64,000 nucleotides of DNA, taken from contig CAZSGM010000004.1 in assembly GCA_964606505.1 (NCBI GenBank), positions 1 to 64,000 of the forward strand. Reading direction: 5' to 3'. The first letter of the stretch is position 1. The number at the start of each line of letters is the position of its first letter. This document shows, piece by piece, positions 36,786 through 45,947 of this stretch. The position numbers and the translations under genes are program-made. The notes beneath the pieces were generated by a model that worked only from the letters and a program-made list of their open reading frames with translations, was not told where the DNA came from and made no database searches. The stretch comes from CAKVOD01 sp964606505. Lineage in GTDB: Bacteria > Bacillota > Clostridia > Christensenellales > UBA1242.

Positions 36786-36869
36786 ATGCGCAAATTAAAT
36801 TGCGATTTTCTTAAAGAAAACAATAAACTCCTGTTGGCCGCGCAAAACTCTAAACAAAAAAAGACTTGA
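36786..36869 (+). CDS. Tiny protein of 27 residues
   Basis: Starts MRKLNCDFLKENNKLLL and ends QKKT. AAAGGAG lies 9 bases before the ATG. It is the only frame between a consensus promoter and a strong terminator whose left arm overlaps the stop codon, giving a transcript of about 150 nt. The peptide is basic and amphipathic, without an obvious signal. It may be a small regulatory peptide, or the RNA itself may be the functional product. Confidence 0.6.
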   Translation: MRKLNCDFLKENNKLLLAAQNSKQKKT

Positions 36870-36891
36870 CTAAAATGCGTCAAGTCTTTTT
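36858..36891. terminator. Bidirectional terminator between the tiny gene and locus 4
   Basis: A perfect 13-bp stem AAAAAGACTTGAC/GTCAAGTCTTTTT with an 8-base loop. T runs on both strands, so it also ends locus 4 transcription from the other side. Confidence 0.9.
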
Positions 36892-36950
36892 CTATATTTA
36901 TATGTCTAATGGTTAGATTGGTTGAGATAGTGTTTAGTTATAAATTCGCA

Positions 36951-38976
36951 TTAAATTACGATTGCATTACTCCAACTGCCATCGCCTATAAGAGTTACGG
37001 TTAAGTTTAGCGTTGAAGATGTTTGCGTTTTGATTTCCCAAGTTGTTGTTCCTGTTGCAGGAACTTCGTCGCCACCAAGTTCAAACTTTGCGCGGCTGGT
37101 AAATGGTTTTGTCGCAAGAATACGGATTGTTTCGTTTTTAGGGAGTGTTATGCTTGCGGTTTGCGCGCTACTACTATAAACAAAACTGCACTCGCCGAGT
37201 TTGTCGCTGCCATTAAAGAAGTGCAAGACTAGCAGGCTGTTTGGCGCGCTGTTGGTTACGCTAAGATTGAGTGTTGTATAACCATCCACGTTTGCTTGCA
37301 CGTTGAGTATGTGTGTTTGGACATTGCTGACAGTTACTTTGAGTTGTCCGTTCTCATAAGTGTATGAGTAATCACAGAGGTCTTTGGTTGTTTCCCTTGT
37401 GCCACTACCGCTTGCGCCGACAATATTGATTGTTTTAGTTATGCTGCCCGATGTGAGCGTAAAGGATTTGACTTGATTTGCCCCGCTGACAGTGTTAAAT
37501 GTTATTGTTTTTTTGTATTTTTCCGCTATTAAATTAGGTGCAACATAATTTGAATAATTGTAAATTGAAAGTGTAGTTTGCAATGTGTTACTGGAGGTAA
37601 TCGCGGTAATTTGGGTTGATGCTCCAGTTGCGCTTTTTTGATTAGCAGTAACCTTTGTTAGATAATCGTTCGCTAGTTTCTTCAAGTCTAAATGGAGCGC
37701 TACACGCACACCGCTACTACGGTTAACACGATTGCTCTTAGCGCTACCATCCTTGAAGATTCCGCACGGATTATTGCTACTAGTTGAACGGCCGGAACGC
37801 AGCCACGTCCAAGAACTTGAACTAACCGCGCGGTCGTAGCCATTTAGTTCCCATAACCCAGTTCGGTCATCTCCTCTATTTGAAGTAATATCAGCACTTA
37901 CTGAGGCGTTCTCGTAACTATCATAGTTATCTAACCAAACTATGTCATTTGTCTCATCAAATGTCCTTCCTGTGCCTTTGATTGTACTATTCGTCTTCTC
38001 GCCATAACCCGTGTGTAGTACTTCAAATCCGCTTGGCACCCATAGTTTGTCAGTGTATGCCGATGCTATGTTTGTATTTGACCAAGATGCGTGCGGGTCT
38101 CCCTTTTCATCAAGCCCGTTATTTATCCCGAAATCATCATTGTCTTTCGTACAACCGCTTGCACCATTCCCGGTGTCTTTCGCACCCGAATATGACGCTC
38201 GACTTGAATTGCGCGAAGTTTGGTATTCACTACTTTGCCACTCGCCCGGCAATGCGCCTGGAGTAACCACGTAAGTATTAAGACTTGAGTATGTGGTCTT
38301 TAAGGTCTCATAAAGTGATGAAACACTGGTTCGCACTGAACTTGTTGAATAGTTAGCATCGGTCGAATCAAATATGGCGCTCGTATATGGTCTACACATA
38401 TAAAGTGTTAACACATCTTGTAAATTCCCGCTATCATCTTTCCCCATTGAGCGGTACACTGCTTGCCAATATTGTGCGGTTGCATCATTGACATTGTTGC
38501 TATTGGAAGTATCGTTTGTAGTTTCAAAGAGTTTTACTACTATTTGCGAAGTTTGTGCTCTTTGAGCCTCTTCACTCATACCTTCGAGATTATCTGGTTT
38601 TTGGTATTTTCCAAAGTCCTTAGCAGTTAAATATGTAACATTTTCATTATCCACATTTAGGGTCTTACTACCCCAAACATCCATTGAGTTAATCGTATTT
38701 AGTAAATCTGCTAATACTTCAACATCTACCCCCCCCCCCCCCAATGGTGGTGTTGAACAACGATTTGACGGTTCCTGTTATCTGCCCTGTGCTATCGTCC
38801 ATTGTTCCGCCGCCCGCAACATACGCAGGGGCGTACTTATAAAAATAGCCATCGCCATAACCGCCTGCAGAAATACTAAATTCTTTCTTTGTCGCGCACA
38901 TTATGCAGCAGAGCGATATTGCCATTGCGTATATCGTAAACACTACATAAAATCGCTTTAATCTAGTATTTTTCAT
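36951..38976 (-). CDS. Phase-variable locus 4: secreted protein interrupted by G14 after the signal peptide
   Basis: ATG at 38976 (TAGGAG upstream) gives MKNTRLKRFYVVF and a signal-type membrane segment (9-26). A Gly/Tyr-rich stretch follows, then TTI and G14 about 80 residues in. With 14 G it ends at 85 residues (GGGGGRC). With 13 (or 16) G it continues for 674 residues. The main part holds a region resembling C-type-lectin-like DUF6273 or FGE-type domains (WVPSGFEVLHTGYG, SWTWLRSGRS, SSGVRVALHLDL) and the shared C-terminal domain ending DGSWSNAIVI. Unlike the other loci, the export signal precedes the tract, so the OFF state still exports a short peptide. Confidence 0.8.
38729..38742 (-). 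repeat. Poly-G tract (14 G on the coding strand), locus 4
   Basis: Encodes Gly codons inside the mature protein. 14 G gives GGT AGA TGT TGA. 13 G gives GTA GAT GTT GAA and the long frame. Confidence 0.95.
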
Positions 38977-39049
38977 ATTGTTCTCCTATTATTATTCACA
39001 ATAACCAACCGAAATGCGTTCATTATAGTTGATTATTTAGTGTAATTTT

Positions 39050-39078
39050 ATTATACCACACTAACAAAAAAATATCAA
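39050..39078 (-). promoter_or_regulatory. Promoter of locus 4, nested in the clpX terminator
   Basis: TTGATA, 17 bases (seven T ... TGTGG), TATAAT. The -35 box is the 3' arm of the upstream terminator stem and the T run forms the start of the spacer. Leader about 67 bases. Confidence 0.8.
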
Positions 39079-39107
39079 ACATTTTCACGTGCTTGATACT
39101 TTTTTTA
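39066..39107 (-). terminator. Terminator hairpin downstream of clpX
   Basis: AAAAAAAGTATCAA with TTGATATTTTTTT, 14-base loop. It lies 270 bases past clpX. The sequence between (39108-39373) holds no gene I can see. Confidence 0.65.
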
Positions 39108-39373
39108 TTATATTAACATATATTTTAAAATCAATTAGTTTTTACTAAAATGCTTTAGTTGCGCAACCATAATATTGGGGATAAAGGCAATTACTTGTCT
39201 CTAACCTTTATTATTGCGCCGCTAAAAATTAGTTAGTGTTGGCAGTAATAATTTATTTAACCCGCACCAACATTGCGCATCCCATTAAATTCTACCCCAA
39301 AAACATCGGAGCAACTTAACGCCCCTACTTCATTACGACATTAACGCGCAAATAACAACTAATAATTTAAAAA

Positions 39374-40699
39374 TTAGTTATGAACAACCTTAATTTCGAT
39401 TTTTGCTTCAGGTTTGCGCTCACGTTTTGGTTTTTCGACCTCAGCTGTCGCCTCTCCGCGCGTAATTTCCGCATCGCCTTTTCGGCTTAGGTAGTCGCGC
39501 GTTATAACGATTTTCTTGATTGTTTTGTCCGATGGGATTTGATACATAAGTTCAAGCATACTCTCTTCCATAATTGTACGCAACCCACGCGCGCCCGTCC
39601 CGAGTTTAATTGCACGTTCAGCAACATACTTAATTGCGTCGTCGGTGAACTCAAGTTCGACGCCGTCGAGCGCAAACATCTGCTTGTACTGCTTGATTAT
39701 ACTATTTTTAGGCTTAGTGATGATGTTAATGAGCGACGCCTCGTCGAGCGGTTGCAACCCCGTAACGACTGGCAGACGCCCAACAAACTCGGGGATTAAC
39801 CCAAACTTAATGAGGTCTTGCGGTTGCATATCCTTAACAAACTTGTAATCCTTTTGCTCTGCTTGCTCGGCAGTTTCGACGGGTTCGGAAACAAATCCGA
39901 CCGTTTTCTTCTCGCTCTTGCGTTCCTCAACAATTTTATCAAGCCCAACAAACGCCCCGCCACAAATAAACAAAATATTCGTCGTGTCGATAGGGATAGT
40001 CTCCTGCTGCGGGTGCTTCCTTCCGCCTTGAGGTGGAACATTCGCAACCGTGCTTTCGAGTATTTTTAAAAGCGCCTGCTGCACGCCCTCGCCCGAAACA
40101 TCCCTGCTGATTGACCTGTTTTCTGACTTTTTCGCAATCTTGTCGATTTCGTCGATATAAATAATCCCGCGTTCGGCGCGCTTAACATCAAACTTCGCCT
40201 CAACGATAAGTTTTAGCAAAATGTTTTCAACATCATCGCCGACATAGCCTGCCTCAGTTAGCGTTGTTGCGTCCGCGCTAGCAAACGGAACGTCAAGGAT
40301 TTTTGCAAGCGTTTTTGCTAGCAAAGTTTTGCCGCTGCCTGTGGGGCCAATGAGCAAAATGTTACTCTTGTCAAGTTCGACGCCCTCGTCTGAGCCAGCA
40401 CATTCGGAAAGGTAGTTGATACGCTTATAGTGGTTGTAGACGGCGACCGACAAAATGCGCTTGGCGTCGTCCTGCCCTACTATAAACTCGTCCAAAAACT
40501 TCTTTATCTCCTCGGGCGGCAGTAGTTCCACCTTTTCGGCAAGAGGCGCAACTTCCTCGTCGGCTTTAAGGATTTCGCGACAAACCTTAACGCAGGTGTC
40601 GCAAATGCAAATATCCCCGTCTGCGTTAGAAACTAATCTTCCCGTTTCTCTTTTGCTTCTTCCACAAAAGGAACATTTTAAATCGTCTTTGTATGCCAT
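39374..40699 (-). CDS. clpX: ATP-dependent Clp protease ATP-binding subunit ClpX
   Basis: AAA+ unfoldase that feeds ClpP. The 441 residues hold the N-terminal zinc-binding domain (CSFCGRS, CICDTC), Walker A GPTGSGKT near 119, Walker B IIYIDEIDKI, the sensor and pore region, and the arginine-finger region EFVGRLPVV. The C-terminal tail is a basic/acidic extension. Start: ATG with AAGGAG, 12 bases after clpP; tig-clpP-clpX is the standard order. Confidence 0.97.
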   Translation of the reverse strand: MAYKDDLKCSFCGRSKRETGRLVSNADGDICICDTCVKVCREILKADEEVAPLAEKVELLPPEEIKKFLDEFIVGQDDAKRILSVAVYNHYKRINYLSECAGSDEGVELDKSNILLIGPTGSGKTLLAKTLAKILDVPFASADATTLTEAGYVGDDVENILLKLIVEAKFDVKRAERGIIYIDEIDKIAKKSENRSISRDVSGEGVQQALLKILESTVANVPPQGGRKHPQQETIPIDTTNILFICGGAFVGLDKIVEERKSEKKTVGFVSEPVETAEQAEQKDYKFVKDMQPQDLIKFGLIPEFVGRLPVVTGLQPLDEASLINIITKPKNSIIKQYKQMFALDGVELEFTDDAIKYVAERAIKLGTGARGLRTIMEESMLELMYQIPSDKTIKKIVITRDYLSRKGDAEITRGEATAEVEKPKRERKPEAKIEIKVVHN

Positions 40700-40711
40700 A
40701 AAATCTCCTTA

Positions 40712-41305
40712 CTAATTAAGTTTTGGACGTTCAATCATAATTCCGTCGATAATTCCGTAGTCTTTAGCGGCTTGCGCAGTCAGGTAGTTGTCCCTGTCGA
40801 TGTCCTTAGAAATTGTTTCCTTGGATTTACCCGTCGCTTTCGCCAAGAGGTCTATGCACTCGTTTTTGACAAGCTGCGACTCATTGGCTTGAATGACGAT
40901 GTCGGTTGTTTGTCCTTGTGCGTAACCGTGAGGTTGGTGAATCATTATTCTGCTGTGAGGGAGCGCAAAACGCTTACCTTTCGTGCCGTTAGCAAGTATG
41001 AGCGAAGCCATAGACGCGGCGAGCCCGACGCAAATCGTCGAAACATCGCACGAAATGAAATTCATTGTGTCAACAATTGACATACCCGAATAAACCTCGC
41101 CACCTGGGTTGTCGATATAAAGGAAGATGTCCTTATTTTTATCTTTGGACTCAAGATACAACATTTGAGCAATAACAGAGTTTGCAACGTCTGCGTCAAT
41201 CGGCTGCGACGGCAAAAAGATTATTCTATCTTCAAGCAAACGCGAATAAATATCGTAATTGAATACTCCGTTTGCGTTTTTCTCTATAACTGATGGTATT
41301 AACAT
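40712..41305 (-). CDS. clpP: ATP-dependent Clp protease proteolytic subunit ClpP
   Basis: The serine protease chamber of ClpXP. 197 residues. The catalytic triad is visible: Ser in GLAASMASLIL, His in MIHQPHG, Asp in DIDRDNYL. Start: ATG with AAGGAGAG. Forms an operon with clpX. Confidence 0.97.
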   Translation of the reverse strand: MLIPSVIEKNANGVFNYDIYSRLLEDRIIFLPSQPIDADVANSVIAQMLYLESKDKNKDIFLYIDNPGGEVYSGMSIVDTMNFISCDVSTICVGLAASMASLILANGTKGKRFALPHSRIMIHQPHGYAQGQTTDIVIQANESQLVKNECIDLLAKATGKSKETISKDIDRDNYLTAQAAKDYGIIDGIMIERPKLN

Positions 41306-41541
41306 TTTCTCTCCTTATAATTAAACTCCCCCATTCCTAACACCGTCTTACGGCAAACGCTCGGGCTAACCTTGGCAACAGTTGCAACGTCATAAGCAAG
41401 CATCGCAAGCCCTACAGCACCGCTACCCGCGCAACGACTGCAAAAACTTCCCGCGCTTGTGTCCTTGTAAGTCGTCTGCAAAACAACTGCTCGTTTGCAA
41501 CCATTTTGCGGTGGTGCACATTTTTCAAGCCACGAAATCAT
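41299..41541 (-). CDS. Doubtful 80-codon frame between tig and clpP
   Basis: Fills the gap between tig and clpP exactly, starting 3 bases after the tig stop and overlapping the clpP start by 7 bases. It has no ribosome site of its own and no recognisable domain, though it contains several Cys (CSRCAGSGAVG). It could be a small coupled protein or only a spacer. Confidence 0.25.
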   Translation of the reverse strand: MISWLEKCAPPQNGCKRAVVLQTTYKDTSAGSFCSRCAGSGAVGLAMLAYDVATVAKVSPSVCRKTVLGMGEFNYKERKC

Positions 41542-41544
41542 AAA

Positions 41545-42840
41545 TTAGTCGACAAGTTTGTTTTGACTTGAAAGGAAGTCATATAGTTTATTGACCAAAA
41601 CGCTGTTAATTATATAATCAAGTTGTTGGTCAGGGATAGATTTTTTAAATTCCTCAACTGTTTTGTGTGCGTTTCCAGCAAGTTCTTGGAGTTTTGCATC
41701 AATTTCGTCTTGGCTGATTTCGATTTTTTCAACTTCAACAATTTTTTGGAGAACGAGTCTAGTTTTGACTGCTTTCTCTGCGTCAGGGCGTTTTTCTTCC
41801 TTAATCTCTTCGATTGTTTGCCCTGCCATTTTAGCGTATTGTTCAAGTGAAAGCCCTTGGTACATCAATCTGTATTCAAGGTCGTGCATAACATTTTCAA
41901 GTTGGTCATCAACCATTTTCTTTGGAATGTTTACCTTTGTTTTTTCAACGATAGCGTCAACAAGTGCGTTCTCTGTTTCTTGTTGTGCGCGCTCTCTTGC
42001 CTGGTTTTCGAGTGCGGAACGAATGAACGCGCGGAGTGCGTTTGCGTCCTCAAACTCGCCTAATGTCTTAGCGAATTCGTCTGTAAGTTCAGGCAACTTC
42101 TTTTGCAAAATTTCCTTAATTGTTACATAGAATACTGCGTCTTTGCCTGCCAAGTTCTTTGCGCCGTAATCTTCTGGGAACTTAACCTTAACGTCCTTAG
42201 TGTCGCCCTTTTTAAGCCCAACAAGTTGTTCCTCAAAAGTGTCGATAAATGAGTGTGAACCGATAGTCAAAGGATAATCCTCAGCAAGTCCGCCCTCAAA
42301 TCTTTCGCCGTCGATTGTTCCGTCAAAGTCGATAACTGCGATGTCGCCGTTTTCAACCAATTTGTCGGCGTCGCACTCAACTTCGGTTGCTTGCGCTTCA
42401 AGCATATTGTTGATTTCCTTTTGAACATCCTCGTCGGAAACTTCACGCTTAACTTTCTTAACTTCAATGCCCTTGTACTCGCCCAACTCAACGTTTGGTG
42501 TAAGTTCGATAGTCATTGTAACCTTGTAGCCATTTTCGCCGATGTCCTCAATGTTAAATTCAGGGAACCCGTGCAACGGTTTTACTTCTTTGTTTTCGCT
42601 CAAGTATTGGATATAAAAATCCGTGATTGATGCGTTAAAAGCTTCTTCAAAGAAGATGTTGTCGCCATAAAATTTCTCGATAACCTTTCTTGGCGCCTTG
42701 CCTTTTCTAAAACCCTCAATGCTGTACTTGCCGCGAGTTTTTTCGTAAGCCGTTTGCAAAGCCTTGTCCCATTCTTCTGCTTTCATTTCTACTGATAAAA
42801 CGATTTTTTCTTCATCTTGACTGATTATTTTGTTTTCCAT
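41545..42840 (-). CDS. tig: Trigger factor
   Basis: Ribosome-associated chaperone and prolyl isomerase. The 431 residues have the N-terminal ribosome-binding domain with the signature GFRKGKAPRKVIEKFYG, an FKBP-type domain (DIAVIDFDGTIDGERFEGG...GLKKGDTKDVKVKFPEDYGA) and a helical C-terminal arm. Start: ATG with GGAGAGG. First gene of tig-clpP-clpX. Confidence 0.97.
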   Translation of the reverse strand: MENKIISQDEEKIVLSVEMKAEEWDKALQTAYEKTRGKYSIEGFRKGKAPRKVIEKFYGDNIFFEEAFNASITDFYIQYLSENKEVKPLHGFPEFNIEDIGENGYKVTMTIELTPNVELGEYKGIEVKKVKREVSDEDVQKEINNMLEAQATEVECDADKLVENGDIAVIDFDGTIDGERFEGGLAEDYPLTIGSHSFIDTFEEQLVGLKKGDTKDVKVKFPEDYGAKNLAGKDAVFYVTIKEILQKKLPELTDEFAKTLGEFEDANALRAFIRSALENQARERAQQETENALVDAIVEKTKVNIPKKMVDDQLENVMHDLEYRLMYQGLSLEQYAKMAGQTIEEIKEEKRPDAEKAVKTRLVLQKIVEVEKIEISQDEIDAKLQELAGNAHKTVEEFKKSIPDQQLDYIINSVLVNKLYDFLSSQNKLVD

Positions 42841-42880
42841 TTTCCTCTCCTAATTTGACAAAAATGAGCGAAAGCATCGC

Positions 42881-43237
42881 TCAAAAACTTATTATTGAAC
42901 GAATGAACATATAAAGTGTTACACAAGTCGCGATAACGCAAATAAAAACATAACTGTACCTGTCTAAGTCAAAATGTTTCTTCTTTTGCGCTCCAAAATC
43001 AAGCTCATCCTCATCTTCACTATTCATTAGTTCTTCAATTTGCTGATTGCGCTCAAGTTTCGCCTTATCTCGCGCGCTTTTGATAAAAACAAAGGTTAGT
43101 ACCACAAAGAACGCAGTCAAACAGCCGAACCCGACCATCAGCAACGCTGGTTCCACATTAGAAAGAACCAAAAATAATACTGCCATTGCACCAAGTGCTA
43201 ACAGCGTATACCACAATATTTTTTGTTGTTTTTCCAT
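42881..43237 (-). CDS. Small membrane protein, unknown (118 aa)
   Basis: Two N-terminal transmembrane helices (about 9-50), a charged cytosolic loop with an acidic SEDEDELDFG patch, then a third helix near the end. Not recognised. Its ATG at 43237 follows the upstream stop by one base (TGATATG), so translation is coupled. Confidence 0.75.
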   Translation of the reverse strand: MEKQQKILWYTLLALGAMAVLFLVLSNVEPALLMVGFGCLTAFFVVLTFVFIKSARDKAKLERNQQIEELMNSEDEDELDFGAQKKKHFDLDRYSYVFICVIATCVTLYMFIRSIISF

Positions 43238-43238
43238 A

Positions 43239-43517
43239 TCACAAACCAATTAAGCAAATAAACACGATTATCAACACGAGCGAAACGATATAAATAATCG
43301 TAAACCAAACATTTTTCTTGCTACGGACATAGTAATATGCCGCGATTGCAGTAATCAGGTACGCAAGAATGTTTGCAACCAAACGCATTGCGCTTGCGAT
43401 ACTTTGCCCTGCCTCAGCCCATCCCAAAATTTTTGAAACGACGAGCGCAACTGCTACGAGCACGATACTAATGTACGCTAGCACGTTGAGAAATTTCCCA
43501 AAATCACCTTTAGCCAT
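43239..43517 (-). CDS. Small membrane protein, unknown (92 aa)
   Basis: Three predicted transmembrane helices (about 10-31, 42-64, 72-91). Start: ATG at 43517 (MAKGDFGKF) with GAGGGAG upstream. Pairs with the following membrane protein gene in a two-gene operon. Not recognised. Confidence 0.75.
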   Translation of the reverse strand: MAKGDFGKFLNVLAYISIVLVAVALVVSKILGWAEAGQSIASAMRLVANILAYLITAIAAYYYVRSKKNVWFTIIYIVSLVLIIVFICLIGL

Positions 43518-43763
43518 ACAATCTCCCTCATAATTATTTGCTTTGCTCATAAGTTTTGCAAGCAAAACACTCACAATTGACAACAAACAAAACACTGTGA
43601 AACTACCGATAAATGTAGTTTTTGCTTAACAAAATCTTTCAATTCCGATTTCGCTATTGTATATTATATCAAGTTTTGAAACTTTTGTCTACACTTTTTA
43701 CCTTTTAATTTGTAATTTTTGGCATTATTTTGTCAAGAAATGGCGTGAGTAAGTTCTTAAAAA

Positions 43764-43803
43764 ACAAAAAAGCGGCGCAAAAAATCAAGCAAAACACCGC
43801 CTT
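43764..43803 (-). terminator. Terminator of the lspA-rluD operon
   Basis: Imperfect stem AAGGCGGTG / CGCCGCTT with a bulge, followed by six T on the minus strand, 17 bases past the stop. Confidence 0.6.
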
Positions 43804-43819
43804 CCTTTCGTTTTTGTTG

Positions 43820-44776
43820 CTAACTAAGTTTTTTTAACGTTGCCTCAAAATAGTCGGGCAGCGGCGCCTCAAACTCCCTAACTTCGCCGCTTTGCGGGTC
43901 GGTCAACACAAGTTTGTGGGCGTGCAAGAGTTGCCCGTTCAACTTAAAGTGCTGTTTTTTGTAACCATAGACTGGGTCGCCGACAATCGGATGCCCGATG
44001 TGTTTGCAGTGAACGCGAATTTGGTGCGTACGCCCTGTTTTGAGTTCGCACTCAAGCAAGGTGTAGTTTTTGAACCTTTGGACGACCTTATAGAGCGTTA
44101 CGGCGTGCTTGCCGATATTATTTTGGCAGACGGCAAAACGCTTGCGGTCGGCAGGGTCGCGTGCAAGGTTGGTTTCAATTGTCCCGCTATCTTCCTTGAC
44201 CACACCCTCGACGAGCGCATAATAAAAACGTTTACAGGTTTTTTCTTCAATTTGTTTTGCAAGTGTTCTGTGCGCAACATCGTTTTTTGCGACGACAATC
44301 AGCCCCGATGTGTCTTTGTCAAGACGGTGCACAATCCCTGGGCGGATTTGTCCGTTGACGCTGCTGAGGTTTTTCATCGCAAACATTAGCGCGTTGACGA
44401 GCGTGCCGCTGTAGTTCCCCACCGCGGGGTGGACAACCATCCCTTGCGGCTTGTTTATTACCGCGTAATCGTCGTTTTGAAACACAATATCAAGCGGGAT
44501 ATCCTCGGGCACAACATCTATTTCGTCGGGTGCAAGGCTCAAAACAACTATTTCGTCGCCATTTTGCAGCATATAGCCCGCCTTAACCTGCTTGTCATTA
44601 ACAAATATATCCCCGCTGTCGATGTGCTTTTTTAGTTGCGAGCGCGAGGTTTGCGGCAAAACACCTGCCAAAAATGTGTCGAGGCGCTGCGAAACACTTT
44701 CGCCAAATTTTAAAATTGTTGCGTCCTCCAAATCCTGAGCGTCAAAAACCGCGGATGCCTGCGTTTTATTCTTCAC
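43820..44776 (-). CDS. RluD-type 23S rRNA pseudouridine synthase
   Basis: 318 residues: N-terminal S4 RNA-binding domain (RLDTFLAGVLPQTSRSQLKKHI) and a catalytic domain with PGIVHRLDKDTSGLIVVAK near 144-162 (catalytic Asp) and LKTGRTHQIRVH. RluD/YlyB family. It overlaps lspA by 11 bases, the same pair as lspA-ylyB in Bacillus. Confidence 0.93.
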   Translation of the reverse strand: MKNKTQASAVFDAQDLEDATILKFGESVSQRLDTFLAGVLPQTSRSQLKKHIDSGDIFVNDKQVKAGYMLQNGDEIVVLSLAPDEIDVVPEDIPLDIVFQNDDYAVINKPQGMVVHPAVGNYSGTLVNALMFAMKNLSSVNGQIRPGIVHRLDKDTSGLIVVAKNDVAHRTLAKQIEEKTCKRFYYALVEGVVKEDSGTIETNLARDPADRKRFAVCQNNIGKHAVTLYKVVQRFKNYTLLECELKTGRTHQIRVHCKHIGHPIVGDPVYGYKKQHFKLNGQLLHAHKLVLTDPQSGEVREFEAPLPDYFEATLKKLS

Positions 44777-45431
44777 TTTTACCCTCGCTTTTTACTGGTT
44801 TTGAGTGTTTTACGTCAATAAACAACATCCAGACTGCCAAAACGATTACACCAACAGTGAGCGCGCAGTCGGCAATGTTGAAAATTGGAAAATCCATAAA
44901 CTCAAGTTTAATAAAGTCGCGCACGTAACCAAACGCGAGTCTGTCGACCAAGTTCCCAATTGTCCCGCCGATAATCAAAGCAACCGCCACATAGTACGTG
45001 TATCCGCGCTTTTTATCCATCGTCAAATACTCAAACGCGATGAACCCCAGTACGAAAATAATCGAGAAAATCAGCAGTGCAACCGTTGCGTTTGAAAACA
45101 TCGAGAACGCCGCGCCCGTGTTGTGCGCAAAGCCGTCAATACTGATAAACCCGTCGATAAATTTGTGCGTTGTGCCGTCAAACACCGACTTCAAAACCAA
45201 GTCAAGCACCAAAACAATCGCTATTATGCCAAAAAACAGCGCAAAGTGCCTCCACTTGTCTTTCACGCCCTGCATTGCGTAACCCTTGTTGCAGCGCGCT
45301 TTCAAAAACTTCGTGCACCTTTGCCCATTTGTGAGGGGAGCGGATTGGGTGCGCTCTTTTGTAAGGTCGTTATTTACATTGGGATTGTTTAAATCGCCGA
45401 GGTTGTTGTTTTCCATATTTTTGTTTTCCAT
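44766..45431 (-). CDS. lspA: Lipoprotein signal peptidase (signal peptidase II)
   Basis: Membrane aspartic protease that removes lipoprotein signal peptides. 221 residues with four transmembrane helices, the motifs HNTGAAFSMF, GGTIGNLVDRL (catalytic Asp) and FNIADCALTVG (catalytic Asp). A 60-residue polar N-terminal extension (MENKNMENNN...) precedes helix 1, which is unusual. No Shine-Dalgarno precedes the ATG at 45431; instead a consensus promoter places +1 on this codon, which supports the extended start. Confidence 0.92.
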   Translation of the reverse strand: MENKNMENNNLGDLNNPNVNNDLTKERTQSAPLTNGQRCTKFLKARCNKGYAMQGVKDKWRHFALFFGIIAIVLVLDLVLKSVFDGTTHKFIDGFISIDGFAHNTGAAFSMFSNATVALLIFSIIFVLGFIAFEYLTMDKKRGYTYYVAVALIIGGTIGNLVDRLAFGYVRDFIKLEFMDFPIFNIADCALTVGVIVLAVWMLFIDVKHSKPVKSEGKSEE

Positions 45432-45437
45432 ATCATT

Positions 45438-45466
45438 ATTTTACTTAATATGGACGCTTTTGTCAA
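45438..45466 (-). promoter_or_regulatory. Promoter of lspA, predicted leaderless
   Basis: TTGACA, 17 bases, TAAAAT, then six bases to the ATG at 45431. The geometry puts +1 on the A of the start codon. Confidence 0.75.
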
Positions 45467-45534
45467 CTTTTTTGCGCCCGTTTGGCGGTTCCACGCTTAA
45501 AATATGGCATTCATCAGAAAAAACAAAACAATGT

Positions 45535-45864
45535 TTACTTTTCTTTCATTAAAAGCGCTTTTATTTCTTCTACAAAAGTTTGTTTTGCACGATCGTCCTG
45601 CCCTCTTAGTTCGATATTGTAACGCATTACAATACGCCTAATTAATTCGTAGTTGTCGATAGTTTTTCCGTCGGTGTAAAAGAATGTTACGTAGGTGTTT
45701 GAGTGACGAACAAAGCAGTGTCCGTCCTCAATAAAAAGTTCCTGCTCGCCGTCCTCAAATGGGATGACGTCAAAAAGTTCAGAAAGTTTTGACTCGCCAA
45801 ATGGGTCGTCAATTAGTCGTATTAAAATTTCGCGAAATTTTCCATCAATCAAGTAATTTTTCAT
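45535..45864 (-). CDS. Unknown protein (109 aa)
   Basis: A mixed alpha/beta acidic protein (VIPFEDGEQELFIEDGHCFVRHSNTY cannot be assigned to a family I know; see residues about 34-58). AGGAGG lies 6 bases before the ATG. No membrane segment. It follows ndk, whose terminator separates them. Confidence 0.75.
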   Translation of the reverse strand: MKNYLIDGKFREILIRLIDDPFGESKLSELFDVIPFEDGEQELFIEDGHCFVRHSNTYVTFFYTDGKTIDNYELIRRIVMRYNIELRGQDDRAKQTFVEEIKALLMKEK

Positions 45865-45907
45865 TTTAGTCCTCCTGTATTTTCGCTAAATTGTCAAGCA
45901 AACAATG

Positions 45908-45940
45908 AAAAAAGACAACAAAACAAGTAAGATTGTTGTC
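45908..45940 (-). terminator. Terminator of ndk
   Basis: Stem GACAACA/TGTTGTC, 13-base loop, T6 on the minus strand, 8 bases past the ndk stop. Confidence 0.8.
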
Positions 45941-45947
45941 CTAAATA

